Below, piece after piece: positions 28,720 to 38,909 of a stretch of 64,000 nt of DNA. The position numbers were made by a program, and so were the translations under genes. Source of the stretch: Gammaproteobacteria bacterium (lineage in GTDB: Bacteria > Pseudomonadota > Gammaproteobacteria > JAJPIJ01); assembly GCA_022071965.1 (NCBI GenBank), contig JAJVIQ010000004.1, positions 62,001 through 126,000 on the forward strand, given 5' to 3'. Below the pieces are notes generated by a model, which saw only the letters and a list, made by a program, of their open reading frames with translations, was not told the origin of the DNA and searched no databases. Positions within the stretch are counted from its first letter, which is position 1. The number at the start of each line of letters is the position of its first letter.

Positions 28720-29877
28720 ATGCTGCGCGTCGCCATCGTAGCCGGCGAACCCTCCGGCGACCTGTTGGCGGCAGGCCTGCTGCGCGCGCTGAAGGCGAAA
28801 TCGCAGGGGCTTGCCGCCGCGGGCATCGCCGGGCCACGGATGCGCGCGCAGGGGTGCGAGGCCTGGGAGAGCATCGATCGCCTCGCGGTCATGGGCCTGC
28901 CGGAGATCATCCGACGCTATCCGGAGCTCCGGGCGCTGCAGCGCGAGACGGTGAGGCGCATCATCGCCATGCGTCCGGACGTCTACATCGGCGTCGACGC
29001 GCCGGAATTCAACCTCGGCATCGAGGTGGAGGTGCGCGCGGCGGGCATCCCCACCGTTCACTATGTCAGCCCGAGCGTGTGGGCCTGGCGGGAGGGCCGG
29101 ATCCGGACCATCCTGCGCGGCGTCGACCTGATGCTGACGCTGTTCCCCTTCGAGGCTCGCCATTTCGAACGGTACTCGCTGCCGGTGGTGTGCGTCGGGC
29201 ATCCCCTGGTCGAGGAGCTGGCGTCCGCGGCCGCTCGCCCCCGGGCCCGCGCGGCGCTCGAGGTGCCCGCCGACACGCCCCTGCTCGCGCTGCTGCCCGG
29301 CAGCCGCATGAGCGAGTTGCGGCACCACGCCGCGCCGTTCCTGCTGGCGGCCGCCGGCTGCAGACGGGCGATGCCCGCGCTGAAGGTGATGGTGCCCCTG
29401 CTGACGCGTGAGGCAGCGGCCAGCGTGCAGGCGGTGCAGGCGAGGGTGGCGCCGGGCCTCGCCGTCGATTACGTCATCGGACGCTCGCGCGAGGTTCTCG
29501 CGGCGGCCGACGCGGCGCTGATCGTCTCCGGCACGGCAACCCTGGAGGCCCTGCTGCTCGACTGCCCGATGGTGGTCGCCTACCGCGCGCACTGGCTGAG
29601 CTATGCGCTCATCCGGCCGCTCATCCGCACCCGGCGTTTCGCCCTGCCCAATCTGCTGGCGGAGGCGGACGTGGTGCCCGAGTGCATACAGCGCGACGCC
29701 AAGCCCGCCACGATGTCCGCGCGCCTGCTCGGGCTGCTCGGCGACGCGGGGTCCGCGCGCCGCCAGCGCGTCGGGTTCGCGGCGATCCGCGCCGCGCTCC
29801 CGGCCGGGGCGAGCGGGCGGGCGGCGGACGCCGTCCTCGCCCTGCGCGAACGCGTGCGGGAAAATAGCGGGCAATGA
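28720..29877 (+). CDS. lpxB: LpxB, lipid-A-disaccharide synthase
   Basis: LpxB joins two acylated glucosamine units into the lipid A disaccharide. The 385-residue GT-B fold enzyme shows the opening [17 protein letters not shown], then [25 protein letters not shown], the [10 protein letters not shown] motif and [20 protein letters not shown] 28720 is chosen; an in-frame GTG at 28705 would add five residues. The stop overlaps the rnhB start (ATGA). Confidence 0.97.
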   Translation: MLRVAIVAGEPSGDLLAAGLLRALKAKSQGLAAAGIAGPRMRAQGCEAWESIDRLAVMGLPEIIRRYPELRALQRETVRRIIAMRPDVYIGVDAPEFNLGIEVEVRAAGIPTVHYVSPSVWAWREGRIRTILRGVDLMLTLFPFEARHFERYSLPVVCVGHPLVEELASAAARPRARAALEVPADTPLLALLPGSRMSELRHHAAPFLLAAAGCRRAMPALKVMVPLLTREAAASVQAVQARVAPGLAVDYVIGRSREVLAAADAALIVSGTATLEALLLDCPMVVAYRAHWLSYALIRPLIRTRRFALPNLLAEADVVPECIQRDAKPATMSARLLGLLGDAGSARRQRVGFAAIRAALPAGASGRAADAVLALRERVRENSGQ

Positions 29878-30473
29878 GCGGGCTACTCGCGTACGTCGCC
29901 GGTGTGGACGAGGTCGGTCGTGGGCCGCTGGCCGGGCCGGTGGTGGCGGCCGCCGTCATCCTCGATCCCGCACGTCCCATCGCGGGTCTGGCCGACTCGA
30001 AATCGCTGGGCGCGCGCCGGCGCGAGCGCCTGCGCATGGAGATCGAGGACAGGGCCCTGAGCTTCGCGCTCGGCCGGGCCGAGGTCGAGGAGATCGATCG
30101 CGTCAATATCCTGCAGGCGAGCCTGCTCGCCATGCAGCGCGCCATCGCCGGTCTGCACCTGCGGCCGCAGCGCGTGGAGGTCGATGGCAACCGGTGTCCG
30201 GAGATCGACTGCGAGTGCGTGGCGATCATCGGCGGCGATGCGACCGTCGCGGCGATCAGCGCCGCCTCGATCCTGGCGAAGGTCGCGCGTGATGCCGAGA
30301 TGGACCGTCTCGACGCGACCTACCCGGACTACGGCTTCGTGCGGCACAAGGGCTACCCGACGCCGGCGCATCTGCGGGCGCTCGGACAGTTCGGTCCGTG
30401 CGCCATCCATCGCCGTTCCTTCGCGCCGGTGCGCGCGCTGCTGCGACCGGAGCGTGAGGAGCCACGGCCGTGA
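29874..30473 (+). CDS. rnhB: Ribonuclease HII
   Basis: RNase HII removes ribonucleotides embedded in DNA. The 199-residue protein has the catalytic motif [25 protein letters not shown], and the later acidic residues in VEVDGNRCP and [13 protein letters not shown]. It lies between lpxB and dnaE with four-base overlaps on both sides, the conserved gammaproteobacterial position. Confidence 0.97.
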   Translation: MSGLLAYVAGVDEVGRGPLAGPVVAAAVILDPARPIAGLADSKSLGARRRERLRMEIEDRALSFALGRAEVEEIDRVNILQASLLAMQRAIAGLHLRPQRVEVDGNRCPEIDCECVAIIGGDATVAAISAASILAKVARDAEMDRLDATYPDYGFVRHKGYPTPAHLRALGQFGPCAIHRRSFAPVRALLRPEREEPRP

Positions 30474-33400
30474 GCATGCCCTTCGTCCATCTGCACCTGC
30501 ACACCGAGTATTCGATCGTCGACGGGCTCGTGCGCGTGGAGCCGTTGCTCGAGGCCGTGGTGCAGGCGCGCATGCCCGCGGTCGCAGTCACCGATCAGTG
30601 CAACCTGTTCGCGATGGTGAAGTTCTGCAAGGCGGCGGAAGGCGCCGGTGTGAAGCCCGTCGTCGGCGTCGAGGTCTGGGTGCGGGCCCGGCAGCGTCCC
30701 GCGCAGCGCGCTCGCCTGGTGCTGCTGGCGAAGGACGCGGCCGGCTACCGCAATCTCTCCGAGCTGTTGACGCGCGCGTACATCGAGGGACAGGAAGGCG
30801 GCGTGCCGCACCTGGAGCGGGAGTGGCTCGACGAGGCCAACGGCGGGTTGATCGCGCTGTCCGGCGCCCAGGAGGGCGACGTGGGCCAGGCCCTGCTGGC
30901 CGGCAACGAGGCGCTGGCCGCGGAGCTCGCCGGCCAGTGGCAGCTGTGGTTCGGCGATCGCTATTACATCGAGCTGCAGCGGACGGGGCGCGCACAGGAG
31001 ACCGAATACCTGCCCGCGGCGCTCCACCTCGCCGCCCACGCCGGGATCCCGGTGGTGGCGACCAACGACGTGCGCTTCCTGGCCGCGCAGGACTACGAGG
31101 CGCACGAGGCGCGGGTATGCATACACGAGGGCCGGACGCTGGCCGATCCGCGGCGCCCGCGGCGCTATTCCCCGCAGCAGTATCTGCGCACCGGCGAGGA
31201 GATGGCGGTCCTGTTCGCGGACATCCCCGAGGCCCTGAGCAACGCCGTCCACATCGCCGAGCGCTGCAACCTGGAGCTGACTCTCGGCAAGTACCATCTG
31301 CCGGCCTTCCCGGTGCCGAATGGCAGCGACGTCAGCGACTGGCTGCGCGCGGAGGCGCAGAAGGGCCTCGAGGCGCGCCTGCCGGCGCTGCTGGACGTCG
31401 ATGCCCCCGGCTTCGTCGAACGCCGCCGGCCCTACGAGGAACGCCTGCGGCGCGAGGTGGAGGTCATCAACCGCATGGGCTTCGCCGGGTACTTCCTGAT
31501 CGTGGCCGACTTCATCCGCTGGGCCAAGAACAACCGCATTCCGGTCGGTCCCGGCCGCGGTTCCGGCGCCGGCTCGCTGGTGGCCTACGCACTCGGGATC
31601 ACGGAGCTCGATCCGCTGCGCTATGACCTGCTGTTCGAGCGCTTCCTCAATCCGGAGCGCATCTCCATGCCGGACTTCGACGTCGACTTCTGCATGGATC
31701 GGCGCGACGAGGTCATCCGCTACGTGTCCGGGCGCTACGGTCGCGATCACGTCAGCCAGATCATCACCCATGGCACGATGGCGGCCAAGGCGGTGGTGCG
31801 CGACGTCGGCCGTGTCCTCGGACTGCCCTACGGCTTCGTCGATCAGGTCGCCAAGCTCATCCCGTTCGCGCTCGACATGACCCTGGAGCGGGCGCTGGAG
31901 GAGGAGCCGCAGCTGAAGGAGCGCTACGAGCACGAGGAGGAGATCCGCGCCCTCGTCGATCTGGCGATGAAACTCGAGGGCATCACCCGCAATGCCGGCA
32001 AGCACGCCGGAGGCGTGGTGATCGCGCCCTCGGCGCTCACCGATTTCATGCCCCTTTATTGCGAACAGGGCGGCGGCACGCCGGTGACGCAACTGGACAT
32101 GGGCGACGTCGAGGCGATGGGCCTGGTGAAGTTCGACTTCCTCGGCCTGCGTACCCTGACCATCATCGACTGGGCGACGCAGGACGTGAACCGCGCCCGC
32201 CAGGCGCGCGGCGAACCCGCGCTCGACATCAATCTGCTCCCGCTCGACGATGCCGCGACCTACGCGCTGTTCGCGCAGGCCAACACCACGGCCATCTTCC
32301 AGTTCGAATCGCGCGGCATGCGCGACATGCTCAAGCGCTCCAGGCCCGACCGCTTCGAGGACATCATCGCGCTGGTCGCGCTCTATCGCCCGGGGCCGAT
32401 GGATCTCATTCCCGATTTCATCGAGCGCAAGCACGGCCGGCAGAAGGTCGTGTACCTGGACCCGAGGCTGCAGCCGATCCTGGGTCCGACCTACGGGATC
32501 ATGGTCTATCAGGAACAGGTCATGCAGATCGCGCAGGCGATAGGCGGCTACACCCTGGGCGGCGCCGATCTGCTGCGCCGTGCCATGGGCAAGAAGAAGC
32601 CCGAGGAGATGGCGCAGCACCGCGGCATCTTCGTCGCGGGCGCGAAGGCGAACGGCGTCGAGGGACACACCGCCCACGAGCTCTTCGACCTGATGGAGAA
32701 ATTCGCGGGGTACGGCTTCAACAAGTCGCACGCCGCCGCCTATGCGCTGGTGGCCTACCAGACCGCGTGGCTGAAGGCGCACTACGGCGCGGAATTCATG
32801 GCCGCGGTGCTTTCCTCCGACATGGACGACACCGACAAGGTGCGCGAGCTCATCAAGGACTGCCGGCGCATGGGCGTCACCGTGCTGCCGCCCTCGGTCA
32901 ACAGTTGCCGCTACCGCTTCACGGTCGCCGATGCGAACACCATCCGCTACGGCCTCGGCGCGGTGAAGGGAGCCGGCGAGGCGGCCACCGAGGCGATCGT
33001 GAAGGAACGCGAGCAGGGCGGGGCCTACGCCGATCTCTTCGATCTCTGCCGCAGGGTGGACAAACGGGTCAACCGGCGCGTGCTGGAGGCCCTGACGCGC
33101 GCGGGCGCGCTCGACGGCCTGGGTCCGGGCCGCGGGAGCATACTGGCGAGCCTCGACCTCGCGCTGCAGCTCTCGCAGCAGGAGGACAGGGCGCGCGACG
33201 CCGGCATGGCCGATCTCTTTGGCGCCGCGACGGCGGCGCAGGGTGAACTGGCGCCGGCGGTGAACTTCGTGCAGGCCCCGGAGCCGCCTGTGCGCGAACG
33301 ACTGCTCGCGGAGAAGGCCGTGCTCGGCTGGTCCCCCGGCGGCCACCTCGTCGACGAGTTCGCCGAGGAGGTGGCGCGCCTGAATGTCTGCCCGCTTGCC

Positions 33401-33913
33401 GGCCTCAAGGCGGGGCGGCGGCGCGTGGCGGGGATCGTCGATGAGCTGCGTGTGCGCCCGAGCCGGCGCGGCCGCATGGCTACCGTCGTGCTCGATGACG
33501 GCACGGCCAGCATCGAGGTGACGGTCTATTCCGAGCTGCTGCAATCCGCCGGTGAGACGCTGAGCAGGAACGAGCTGGTGGTGATGGAGGGCGAGTACGG
33601 CGAGGACCGCTTCAGCGGCGAACCCGGCCTCGTCGCGGAGAAGATCTGGAGCCTCGAGCAGGCACGCAGCGAGTTCGCGCGCGCGGTGATGCTGCGGCTG
33701 GAGCCCGCCGATTTCCGCAACGGCCTGGTTCGCGAGTTGCAGGAGATCTTCGACGGCGCCACGCGCGGGCGCTGCCCCGTGCTGGTGGAGTACCGTCACG
33801 GGGTGGCGGATGCGCAATTGCGTCTGGGGGGAATAGCCATCGTGCCCAGCGCCGCCACCCTCGGGCGGCTGCAGTCGCGCCTCGGGCACGCCAACGTCTG
33901 GGTGGAATACTGA
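30470..33913 (+). CDS. dnaE: DNA polymerase III alpha subunit
   Basis: The replicative polymerase subunit has 1147 residues, the normal DnaE1 length. The parts in order are the PHP domain ([11 protein letters not shown]), the polymerase core with the catalytic aspartates in [11 protein letters not shown] and the [13 protein letters not shown] glycine loop, [20 protein letters not shown], the helix-hairpin-helix region, and the OB fold and C-terminal tau-binding part. The start is GTG 30470 overlapping the rnhB stop, or ATG 30476. No intein or frameshift is seen. Confidence 0.97.
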   Translation: MSMPFVHLHLHTEYSIVDGLVRVEPLLEAVVQARMPAVAVTDQCNLFAMVKFCKAAEGAGVKPVVGVEVWVRARQRPAQRARLVLLAKDAAGYRNLSELLTRAYIEGQEGGVPHLEREWLDEANGGLIALSGAQEGDVGQALLAGNEALAAELAGQWQLWFGDRYYIELQRTGRAQETEYLPAALHLAAHAGIPVVATNDVRFLAAQDYEAHEARVCIHEGRTLADPRRPRRYSPQQYLRTGEEMAVLFADIPEALSNAVHIAERCNLELTLGKYHLPAFPVPNGSDVSDWLRAEAQKGLEARLPALLDVDAPGFVERRRPYEERLRREVEVINRMGFAGYFLIVADFIRWAKNNRIPVGPGRGSGAGSLVAYALGITELDPLRYDLLFERFLNPERISMPDFDVDFCMDRRDEVIRYVSGRYGRDHVSQIITHGTMAAKAVVRDVGRVLGLPYGFVDQVAKLIPFALDMTLERALEEEPQLKERYEHEEEIRALVDLAMKLEGITRNAGKHAGGVVIAPSALTDFMPLYCEQGGGTPVTQLDMGDVEAMGLVKFDFLGLRTLTIIDWATQDVNRARQARGEPALDINLLPLDDAATYALFAQANTTAIFQFESRGMRDMLKRSRPDRFEDIIALVALYRPGPMDLIPDFIERKHGRQKVVYLDPRLQPILGPTYGIMVYQEQVMQIAQAIGGYTLGGADLLRRAMGKKKPEEMAQHRGIFVAGAKANGVEGHTAHELFDLMEKFAGYGFNKSHAAAYALVAYQTAWLKAHYGAEFMAAVLSSDMDDTDKVRELIKDCRRMGVTVLPPSVNSCRYRFTVADANTIRYGLGAVKGAGEAATEAIVKEREQGGAYADLFDLCRRVDKRVNRRVLEALTRAGALDGLGPGRGSILASLDLALQLSQQEDRARDAGMADLFGAATAAQGELAPAVNFVQAPEPPVRERLLAEKAVLGWSPGGHLVDEFAEEVARLNVCPLAGLKAGRRRVAGIVDELRVRPSRRGRMATVVLDDGTASIEVTVYSELLQSAGETLSRNELVVMEGEYGEDRFSGEPGLVAEKIWSLEQARSEFARAVMLRLEPADFRNGLVRELQEIFDGATRGRCPVLVEYRHGVADAQLRLGGIAIVPSAATLGRLQSRLGHANVWVEY

Positions 33914-33932
33914 GGCGGGACGGCGGCCCGGC

Positions 33933-33955
33933 CCGCGGGGCGAGAGGCCCCGCGG
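33933..33955 (+). terminator. GC hairpin after dnaE
   Basis: A 9-bp perfect stem (33933-33941 with 33947-33955) and a 5-base loop lie about 20 bases after the dnaE stop. A second GC-rich inverted repeat follows. There is no T tract, so termination here would need Rho or would be incomplete. Confidence 0.4.
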
Positions 33956-34063
33956 CGCAGGGGCCGCCGGCATGGCGTCCTCGCGCCGGCGGGGACCGGG
34001 GGCGGTGCAGCCGGCGGGCTCGTGCATCAAAAACTGTCGTTTGTCCAACGGGTTGCAGACGTC

Positions 34064-34092
34064 TTGTGCAGATCGTTGGCAGCCAGTACCTT
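34064..34092 (+). promoter_or_regulatory. Promoter candidate for accA
   Basis: TTGTGC (34064-34069) and TACCTT (34087-34092) are 17 bases apart, within a 210-base gap between dnaE and accA. Neither hexamer is a close match, so this is only a candidate. Confidence 0.3.
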
Positions 34093-34123
34093 ATGCACCC
34101 CACCACATCCGAACCGGTGCCGG

Positions 34124-35083
<960 letters not shown>

Positions 35084-35094
35084 GGTCCGGGGAC

Positions 35095-36453
35095 GTGCCC
35101 GCGCGGGACGCGAGCGTGTCGCTGCATCGCCTGGTTCGCGAGGCGCTCGCCGGCCTGCCGCCGTCCCACGCCTCCGCGCTGGCCGTGGCCTACAGCGGCG
35201 GGCGCGACTCCACCGTGCTGCTGCACGTCCTGCGCGAGATCGCCCCGCCGCTCCCAGTACGCGCGATCCACGTCCATCACAACCTGCATCGCCAGGCGGA
35301 GCGCTGGGCGGATCTCTGCGCCCGGCAGTGCGCGGCGTGGAACATTCCACTGGAGCTGCTGCGCGTCGATGCACGCCCACCGCGCGGCGAGAGCCCCGAG
35401 GCGTGGGCGCGCCACGCCCGCTACGAGGCACTGCGCGCGGCGCTGAGGGAAGGCGAGGCGCTGCTCACCGCCCATCACCAGCGGGACCAGGCCGAGACAT
35501 TGTTACTGCAACTCGTGCGCGGGTCCGGCCCCGCGGGCCTGGCCGCGATGCCGCGACTGGCGAGGCTGGGCGCGCATCCCCACCTGCGGCCGCTCATCGA
35601 CGTTCCGGCGAGCCTGATCGCCGAGTACGCCGGCGAGCGGCGCCTCGCCTGGGCCGAGGATCCGAGCAACGCAGAGGTGCGCTATGACCGCAATTTCCTG
35701 CGGCACCGGGTGCTGGCGGTCGTGGAGGAACGGTGGCCGCGCGCGGCGACGACGGTGGCGCGCGCCGCGGCCTGGCAGGCGGAAGCGGCGGAACTGCTGT
35801 CCGCGCTCGCGCGATCCGACCTCGCGGCCGCCGCCGGGGCGACGCCGCACCGGTTGCGGCTGGATGCCCTGGCGGCCCTGCCGGTCTCCCGGCGCCACAA
35901 TCTGCTGCGTGGCTGGCTGAAGGGGCTGGGGCTGGCACCGCCGACGGCGGCGCAGTTGCGCGAGGTCGACCGCGCCCTGGCCGCACGCCACGATGGCGCC
36001 AGCTGCGTGTGCTGGCGCGGTGTGGAGTTGCGGCGCTTCCGCGACGAACTCATCGCGATGCACCCCCTGCCGATCTTCACTCCGGCCCGCCCCGTCTCGT
36101 GGCGGCCGGGCGGGGAGGCCCTGCGGCTTCCCGCCGGCAGCCTGGCCGCCAGCCGGTGTCTCGGCGAAGGGCTGGCGCAATCGGCGCTGGCGGGCCGGCG
36201 AATCTCGCTGCGCTACCGTGCCGGTGGCGAGACGCTGCGCCTGCGCGCCGGCGGGCCGGCACGTCCGCTGAAGCTGCTGCTGCAGGAGTGGCGGATCCCG
36301 CCATGGTTGCGCGATCGGCTGCCGCTGCTGTACGTCGAACATGCGCTGGCGGCGGTGGCCGACAGGGCGATCGCGGCGGAATTCCGGGCCGCGCCCGGCG
36401 CGGAGGGTTGGGTGTTGCAGTGGACGTGGGACGCGGCGCACGTGCCGCCATGA
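35095..36453 (+). CDS. tilS: tRNA(Ile)-lysidine synthase
   Basis: TilS converts the wobble cytidine of a minor isoleucine tRNA to lysidine, so that it reads AUA. The 452-residue protein has the PP-loop SGGRDS near residue 34, HVHHNL, then HHQRDQAETLLLQLVRGSG, and the C-terminal TilS substrate-binding domain. The GTG at 35095 is the start. The gene ends the core block and is convergent with the FHA gene, 7 bases away. Confidence 0.95.
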   Translation: MPARDASVSLHRLVREALAGLPPSHASALAVAYSGGRDSTVLLHVLREIAPPLPVRAIHVHHNLHRQAERWADLCARQCAAWNIPLELLRVDARPPRGESPEAWARHARYEALRAALREGEALLTAHHQRDQAETLLLQLVRGSGPAGLAAMPRLARLGAHPHLRPLIDVPASLIAEYAGERRLAWAEDPSNAEVRYDRNFLRHRVLAVVEERWPRAATTVARAAAWQAEAAELLSALARSDLAAAAGATPHRLRLDALAALPVSRRHNLLRGWLKGLGLAPPTAAQLREVDRALAARHDGASCVCWRGVELRRFRDELIAMHPLPIFTPARPVSWRPGGEALRLPAGSLAASRCLGEGLAQSALAGRRISLRYRAGGETLRLRAGGPARPLKLLLQEWRIPPWLRDRLPLLYVEHALAAVADRAIAAEFRAAPGAEGWVLQWTWDAAHVPP

Positions 36454-36460
36454 TGCGCGG

Positions 36461-37030
36461 TCATTCGCCGCGGGTGGTGAATCTGAAGGTCAGGTCGCCG
36501 ACGTCGATGAGGTCGCCGTCGGCGAGCGGTGCGTTCTTGACCTTGCGGTCATTGACGAACACGCCGTTCAGCGACTCCATGTCCGTGATCTCATAGACGC
36601 CGTCCTTGCGCAGGGTGATCTGCGCGTGCCGGCGGGAGATTGACGGGTGCTTCAGGACGACCTCGTTGCGCTCGGTGCCGCGCCCGATGCGGCAGGGCGT
36701 GTGCAGGATCTCGTGACGCATCCCCTCGCCGCCCTGTTGCAGCAGGTAGACGTGGCTCGCGGTGGTCGTCGCGCCGGGTATCGCCACGGCTGCCGCGGGT
36801 TTCAACGACGCGGAGCCGCGGTGGCGGCGCTGCAGCCGGCTGTAGATGATCAGCGCCGCCAGCACCCCCAGCAGGAAGGCGGCCGGGATGGCGTACCAGA
36901 CCCCCTCGCCGGACCCGGTGACCGGGGCCGCGCTCATGTCCCCGGCCCGTGCCACGGTCGCGAGCGTCACCGCGGCCAGTGCGGCGGCGGGCGCGAACTG
37001 CCGGATCAGGCTGTAATGCGTTGATATCAT
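36461..37030 (-). CDS. Membrane-anchored FHA-domain protein
   Basis: A 189-residue protein with a signal-like N-terminus, one membrane span (YAIPAAFLLGVLAALIIYSRL, roughly residues 45-65), and a C-terminal FHA domain. The FHA pattern is complete: CRIGRGTERNEVVL, then HPSISRRHAQI, then MESLNGVFVNDRKV. These are the Arg, Ser-x2-His and Asn that contact phosphothreonine in the family. The ATG at 37030 has GGAG nine bases upstream; a TTG at 37051 is also possible. It is the last gene of the ExbB-like cluster and may bind a phosphorylated partner there. No kinase gene is visible nearby. Confidence 0.8.
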   Translation of the reverse strand: MISTHYSLIRQFAPAAALAAVTLATVARAGDMSAAPVTGSGEGVWYAIPAAFLLGVLAALIIYSRLQRRHRGSASLKPAAAVAIPGATTTASHVYLLQQGGEGMRHEILHTPCRIGRGTERNEVVLKHPSISRRHAQITLRKDGVYEITDMESLNGVFVNDRKVKNAPLADGDLIDVGDLTFRFTTRGE

Positions 37031-37122
37031 CGCTGAAAACTCCGACGCCAAGCATAACAGAGACGTCGCGCCGCGCGACGGCGTATGCCGCGCGGCCGGA
37101 CACGCAGTCCTTCCAGCACCCG

Positions 37123-37614
37123 CTACTTCTCCGGGAACAGCGGGTCAGGCATGTCGAAAAACTGCAGATCGACCTCGAGCCTGCCCGTTACCGCGTTGCG
37201 CACGAGTTCCATCTCCCCGAGCTGCGGCAGGTTCTTGCGCAGCTTCTTGCTCGCCTCGTTGAGCTTGTTGTGCAGCGCCGGGGTGTAGGGGATCTTGTAC
37301 GCGCGGGGGATGTTCTTGCCTATCTGCTGCTCCATGTCGGTCAGCCAGAGATATATGGTGCCCTTGGCCTGCGTGTTCTTGTTGGGCTCGTCGACGTGAA
37401 TGCCGATCAGGTTGAAGCGCTTCGGCAGCTTGATGCCGGTCGGCCAGCCGATGAGCGGCGAGTAGGAGACGACGGTTGAATACATGAGCAGCCCGACGCC
37501 CACGATCGCCAGCCCCTTGATTGTCCAGCTCCAGCGCGTGCGCGTCAGCAGCACGAACAGCAGCAGTGCGAGCATGAGGTAGGCGAAGATTATGCCGATC
37601 ATTCCCCAGTTCAT
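37123..37614 (-). CDS. Uncharacterised membrane-anchored protein, paralogue 2
   Basis: I do not recognise this 163-residue protein. It has three N-terminal hydrophobic stretches within the first 60 residues, then a soluble part. Its core GWPTGIKLPKRFNLIGIHV, followed by EPN, AKGTIYLWLTD and IPRAYKIPYTP, matches the upstream neighbour block for block (GWPSGEDLPKRFGLIAVYV; AKGSVFFWVTD; VPRAYLLDYDP). The two genes are therefore tandem paralogues that have diverged in their tails. The position between the ExbB/ExbD-like pair and the FHA gene suggests a part of the same envelope complex. Confidence 0.7.
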   Translation of the reverse strand: MNWGMIGIIFAYLMLALLLFVLLTRTRWSWTIKGLAIVGVGLLMYSTVVSYSPLIGWPTGIKLPKRFNLIGIHVDEPNKNTQAKGTIYLWLTDMEQQIGKNIPRAYKIPYTPALHNKLNEASKKLRKNLPQLGEMELVRNAVTGRLEVDLQFFDMPDPLFPEK

Positions 37615-37682
37615 GGCGTAGTGTCTTCCCGTCGGGTGGTTGCGGGCAGGCGGCAGGCCGTCTCGCCGGTTTCCGGCCGGCC

Positions 37683-38258
37683 CTAGGGGGGCGGCGGCGC
37701 GGCGCCGTCGTCCGTGGGCGCCGGCATCTCGGCGGTCTTCGATGGCGGCGCCTCGGGCGCGGCGTCGAAGAACTTCACCGTGTACTTGTGCGATTTCGCG
37801 CCCTGGCGCTCCTCGCCCGGCTTGCCCATCTTGGCGAGATCCAGCTCGTCGCCCGAGACCGCCTCGCCGACCTGCGGCACGTTCTTCTGCAGCTTGGCGC
37901 GCGCCTCCCTGGCTCGCGCGTGCAGCTCGGGATCGTAATCGAGCAGGTAGGCCCGCGGCACGTTGGTGCTGCTGGACTTGTCCGTCACCCAGAAGAACAC
38001 GCTGCCCTTGGCACCGGTTATCCTGTCGGGCTCCTGCACATAGACCGCGATGAGGCCGAAGCGCTTCGGCAGGTCCTCGCCGGAGGGCCATCCGAGCAGC
38101 GGCGGAAAGGAGAAGTAGAGCACGAGGTAGGCCGCGGACGTGGCGATGAGGAGCAGGGCCTTCGCCAGCCAGGACAGCGTGGAGAATATGTTCAGCCCTG
38201 CGAGCAGCGCCGCCAGCACGACGTAGGCGGCTATCAGTTGCGCAATACCCAGAGTCAT
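37683..38258 (-). CDS. Uncharacterised membrane-anchored protein, paralogue 1
   Basis: An unrecognised 191-residue protein built like the next gene: about 60 residues with two to three hydrophobic spans, then a soluble domain with GWPSGEDLPKRFGLIAVYV, EPDRITGAKGSVFFWVTD and NVPRAYLLDYDP. Its C-terminus is longer, basic and then proline-rich, ending in a run of prolines. It starts 7 bases after the ExbD-like gene stops, so it is almost certainly in the same transcript. The function is unknown; I infer a structural or anchoring role. Confidence 0.72.
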   Translation of the reverse strand: MTLGIAQLIAAYVVLAALLAGLNIFSTLSWLAKALLLIATSAAYLVLYFSFPPLLGWPSGEDLPKRFGLIAVYVQEPDRITGAKGSVFFWVTDKSSSTNVPRAYLLDYDPELHARAREARAKLQKNVPQVGEAVSGDELDLAKMGKPGEERQGAKSHKYTVKFFDAAPEAPPSKTAEMPAPTDDGAAPPPP

Positions 38259-38265
38259 GCCGGCC

Positions 38266-38889
38266 TCAGCTCCTGTGGAAGATGCGGGCGGTGAGCGACT
38301 TCTCGATGCGGTTGATGTTCGAAAGCCTTCCGTCCTGATCGATGGTGAAGCGCACGGCGGTCTTCTCGTCGCCGGGCTTCTGGAGCTTGATGGTGCCGTA
38401 GTAGATCACCTCGAGCTGCGGGTTCACCTTGTCGACGCGGACGTTGACGTCCACGGGCTTGTTGTCCTCGGAACCGTAGTAAAAGATGTTGACGACGTAT
38501 TCCCCCACGACGGTTCCGCGTATGGTCACCACCTCCTGGTTCAGCGGATTCTGCACCGTCTGGCCGTTGATGGTCAGCGTGTCGTTGACGTTGCCGCGAT
38601 CGTCGCGATCCAGGTGGATCAGCCCGGCCTCCTTGTTCTGGAACCATACAAGGTTGCCGTCGGGCTCCTCCACCCAGGTGTCGATGTCGTTCGGATTGTT
38701 GTCCGGCCACTGCACCGTGATGATGTACTCGGCCTTCGGGTCGATGATGCCCTTCTTCGCCACCGGATTCATGAAGATGACCGAGAGGATGAAGAAGAAG
38801 GTCAGCGCCTGGATGATCTTGAACAGTACCGCCGTGATCGGGTCGAACGGCTGCTGAAACTTCGACTTGGAGCTGAGGCGGAGCGGCAT
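38266..38889 (-). CDS. ExbD/MotB-like single-span protein with beta-rich periplasmic domain
   Basis: This 207-residue protein has a short cytoplasmic N-terminus, one membrane span (about residues 19-40) and a periplasmic domain. At the membrane edge DPITAVL (Asp16) lines up with the proton-binding Asp of MotB (D-F-M-T-A pattern); no acidic residue lies deeper in the span, where ExbD and TolR have theirs. The periplasmic start, WPDNNPNDIDTWVEEPDGNL, resembles the DUF2135/YfaP type of beta domain rather than an ExbD or OmpA-like fold. The gene sits 20 bases after the ExbB-like gene, as stator pairs do. The role as stator partner is inferred from order and topology. Confidence 0.65.
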   Translation of the reverse strand: MPLRLSSKSKFQQPFDPITAVLFKIIQALTFFFILSVIFMNPVAKKGIIDPKAEYIITVQWPDNNPNDIDTWVEEPDGNLVWFQNKEAGLIHLDRDDRGNVNDTLTINGQTVQNPLNQEVVTIRGTVVGEYVVNIFYYGSEDNKPVDVNVRVDKVNPQLEVIYYGTIKLQKPGDEKTAVRFTIDQDGRLSNINRIEKSLTARIFHRS

Positions 38890-38909
38890 ATCGCAGGGCG
38901 ACGCAGGGT

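Noticed and set aside
30353-34048. 1231-codon open frame on the minus strand
   Set aside because: It lies opposite dnaE, is rich in His, Gln, Arg and Ala as expected for an antisense read of high-GC coding DNA, and has no recognisable domain.
37123-38091. 322-codon minus-strand frame merging the second paralogue with upstream sequence
   Set aside because: The upstream half is an out-of-frame read of the first paralogue; the true start is the ATG at 37614.
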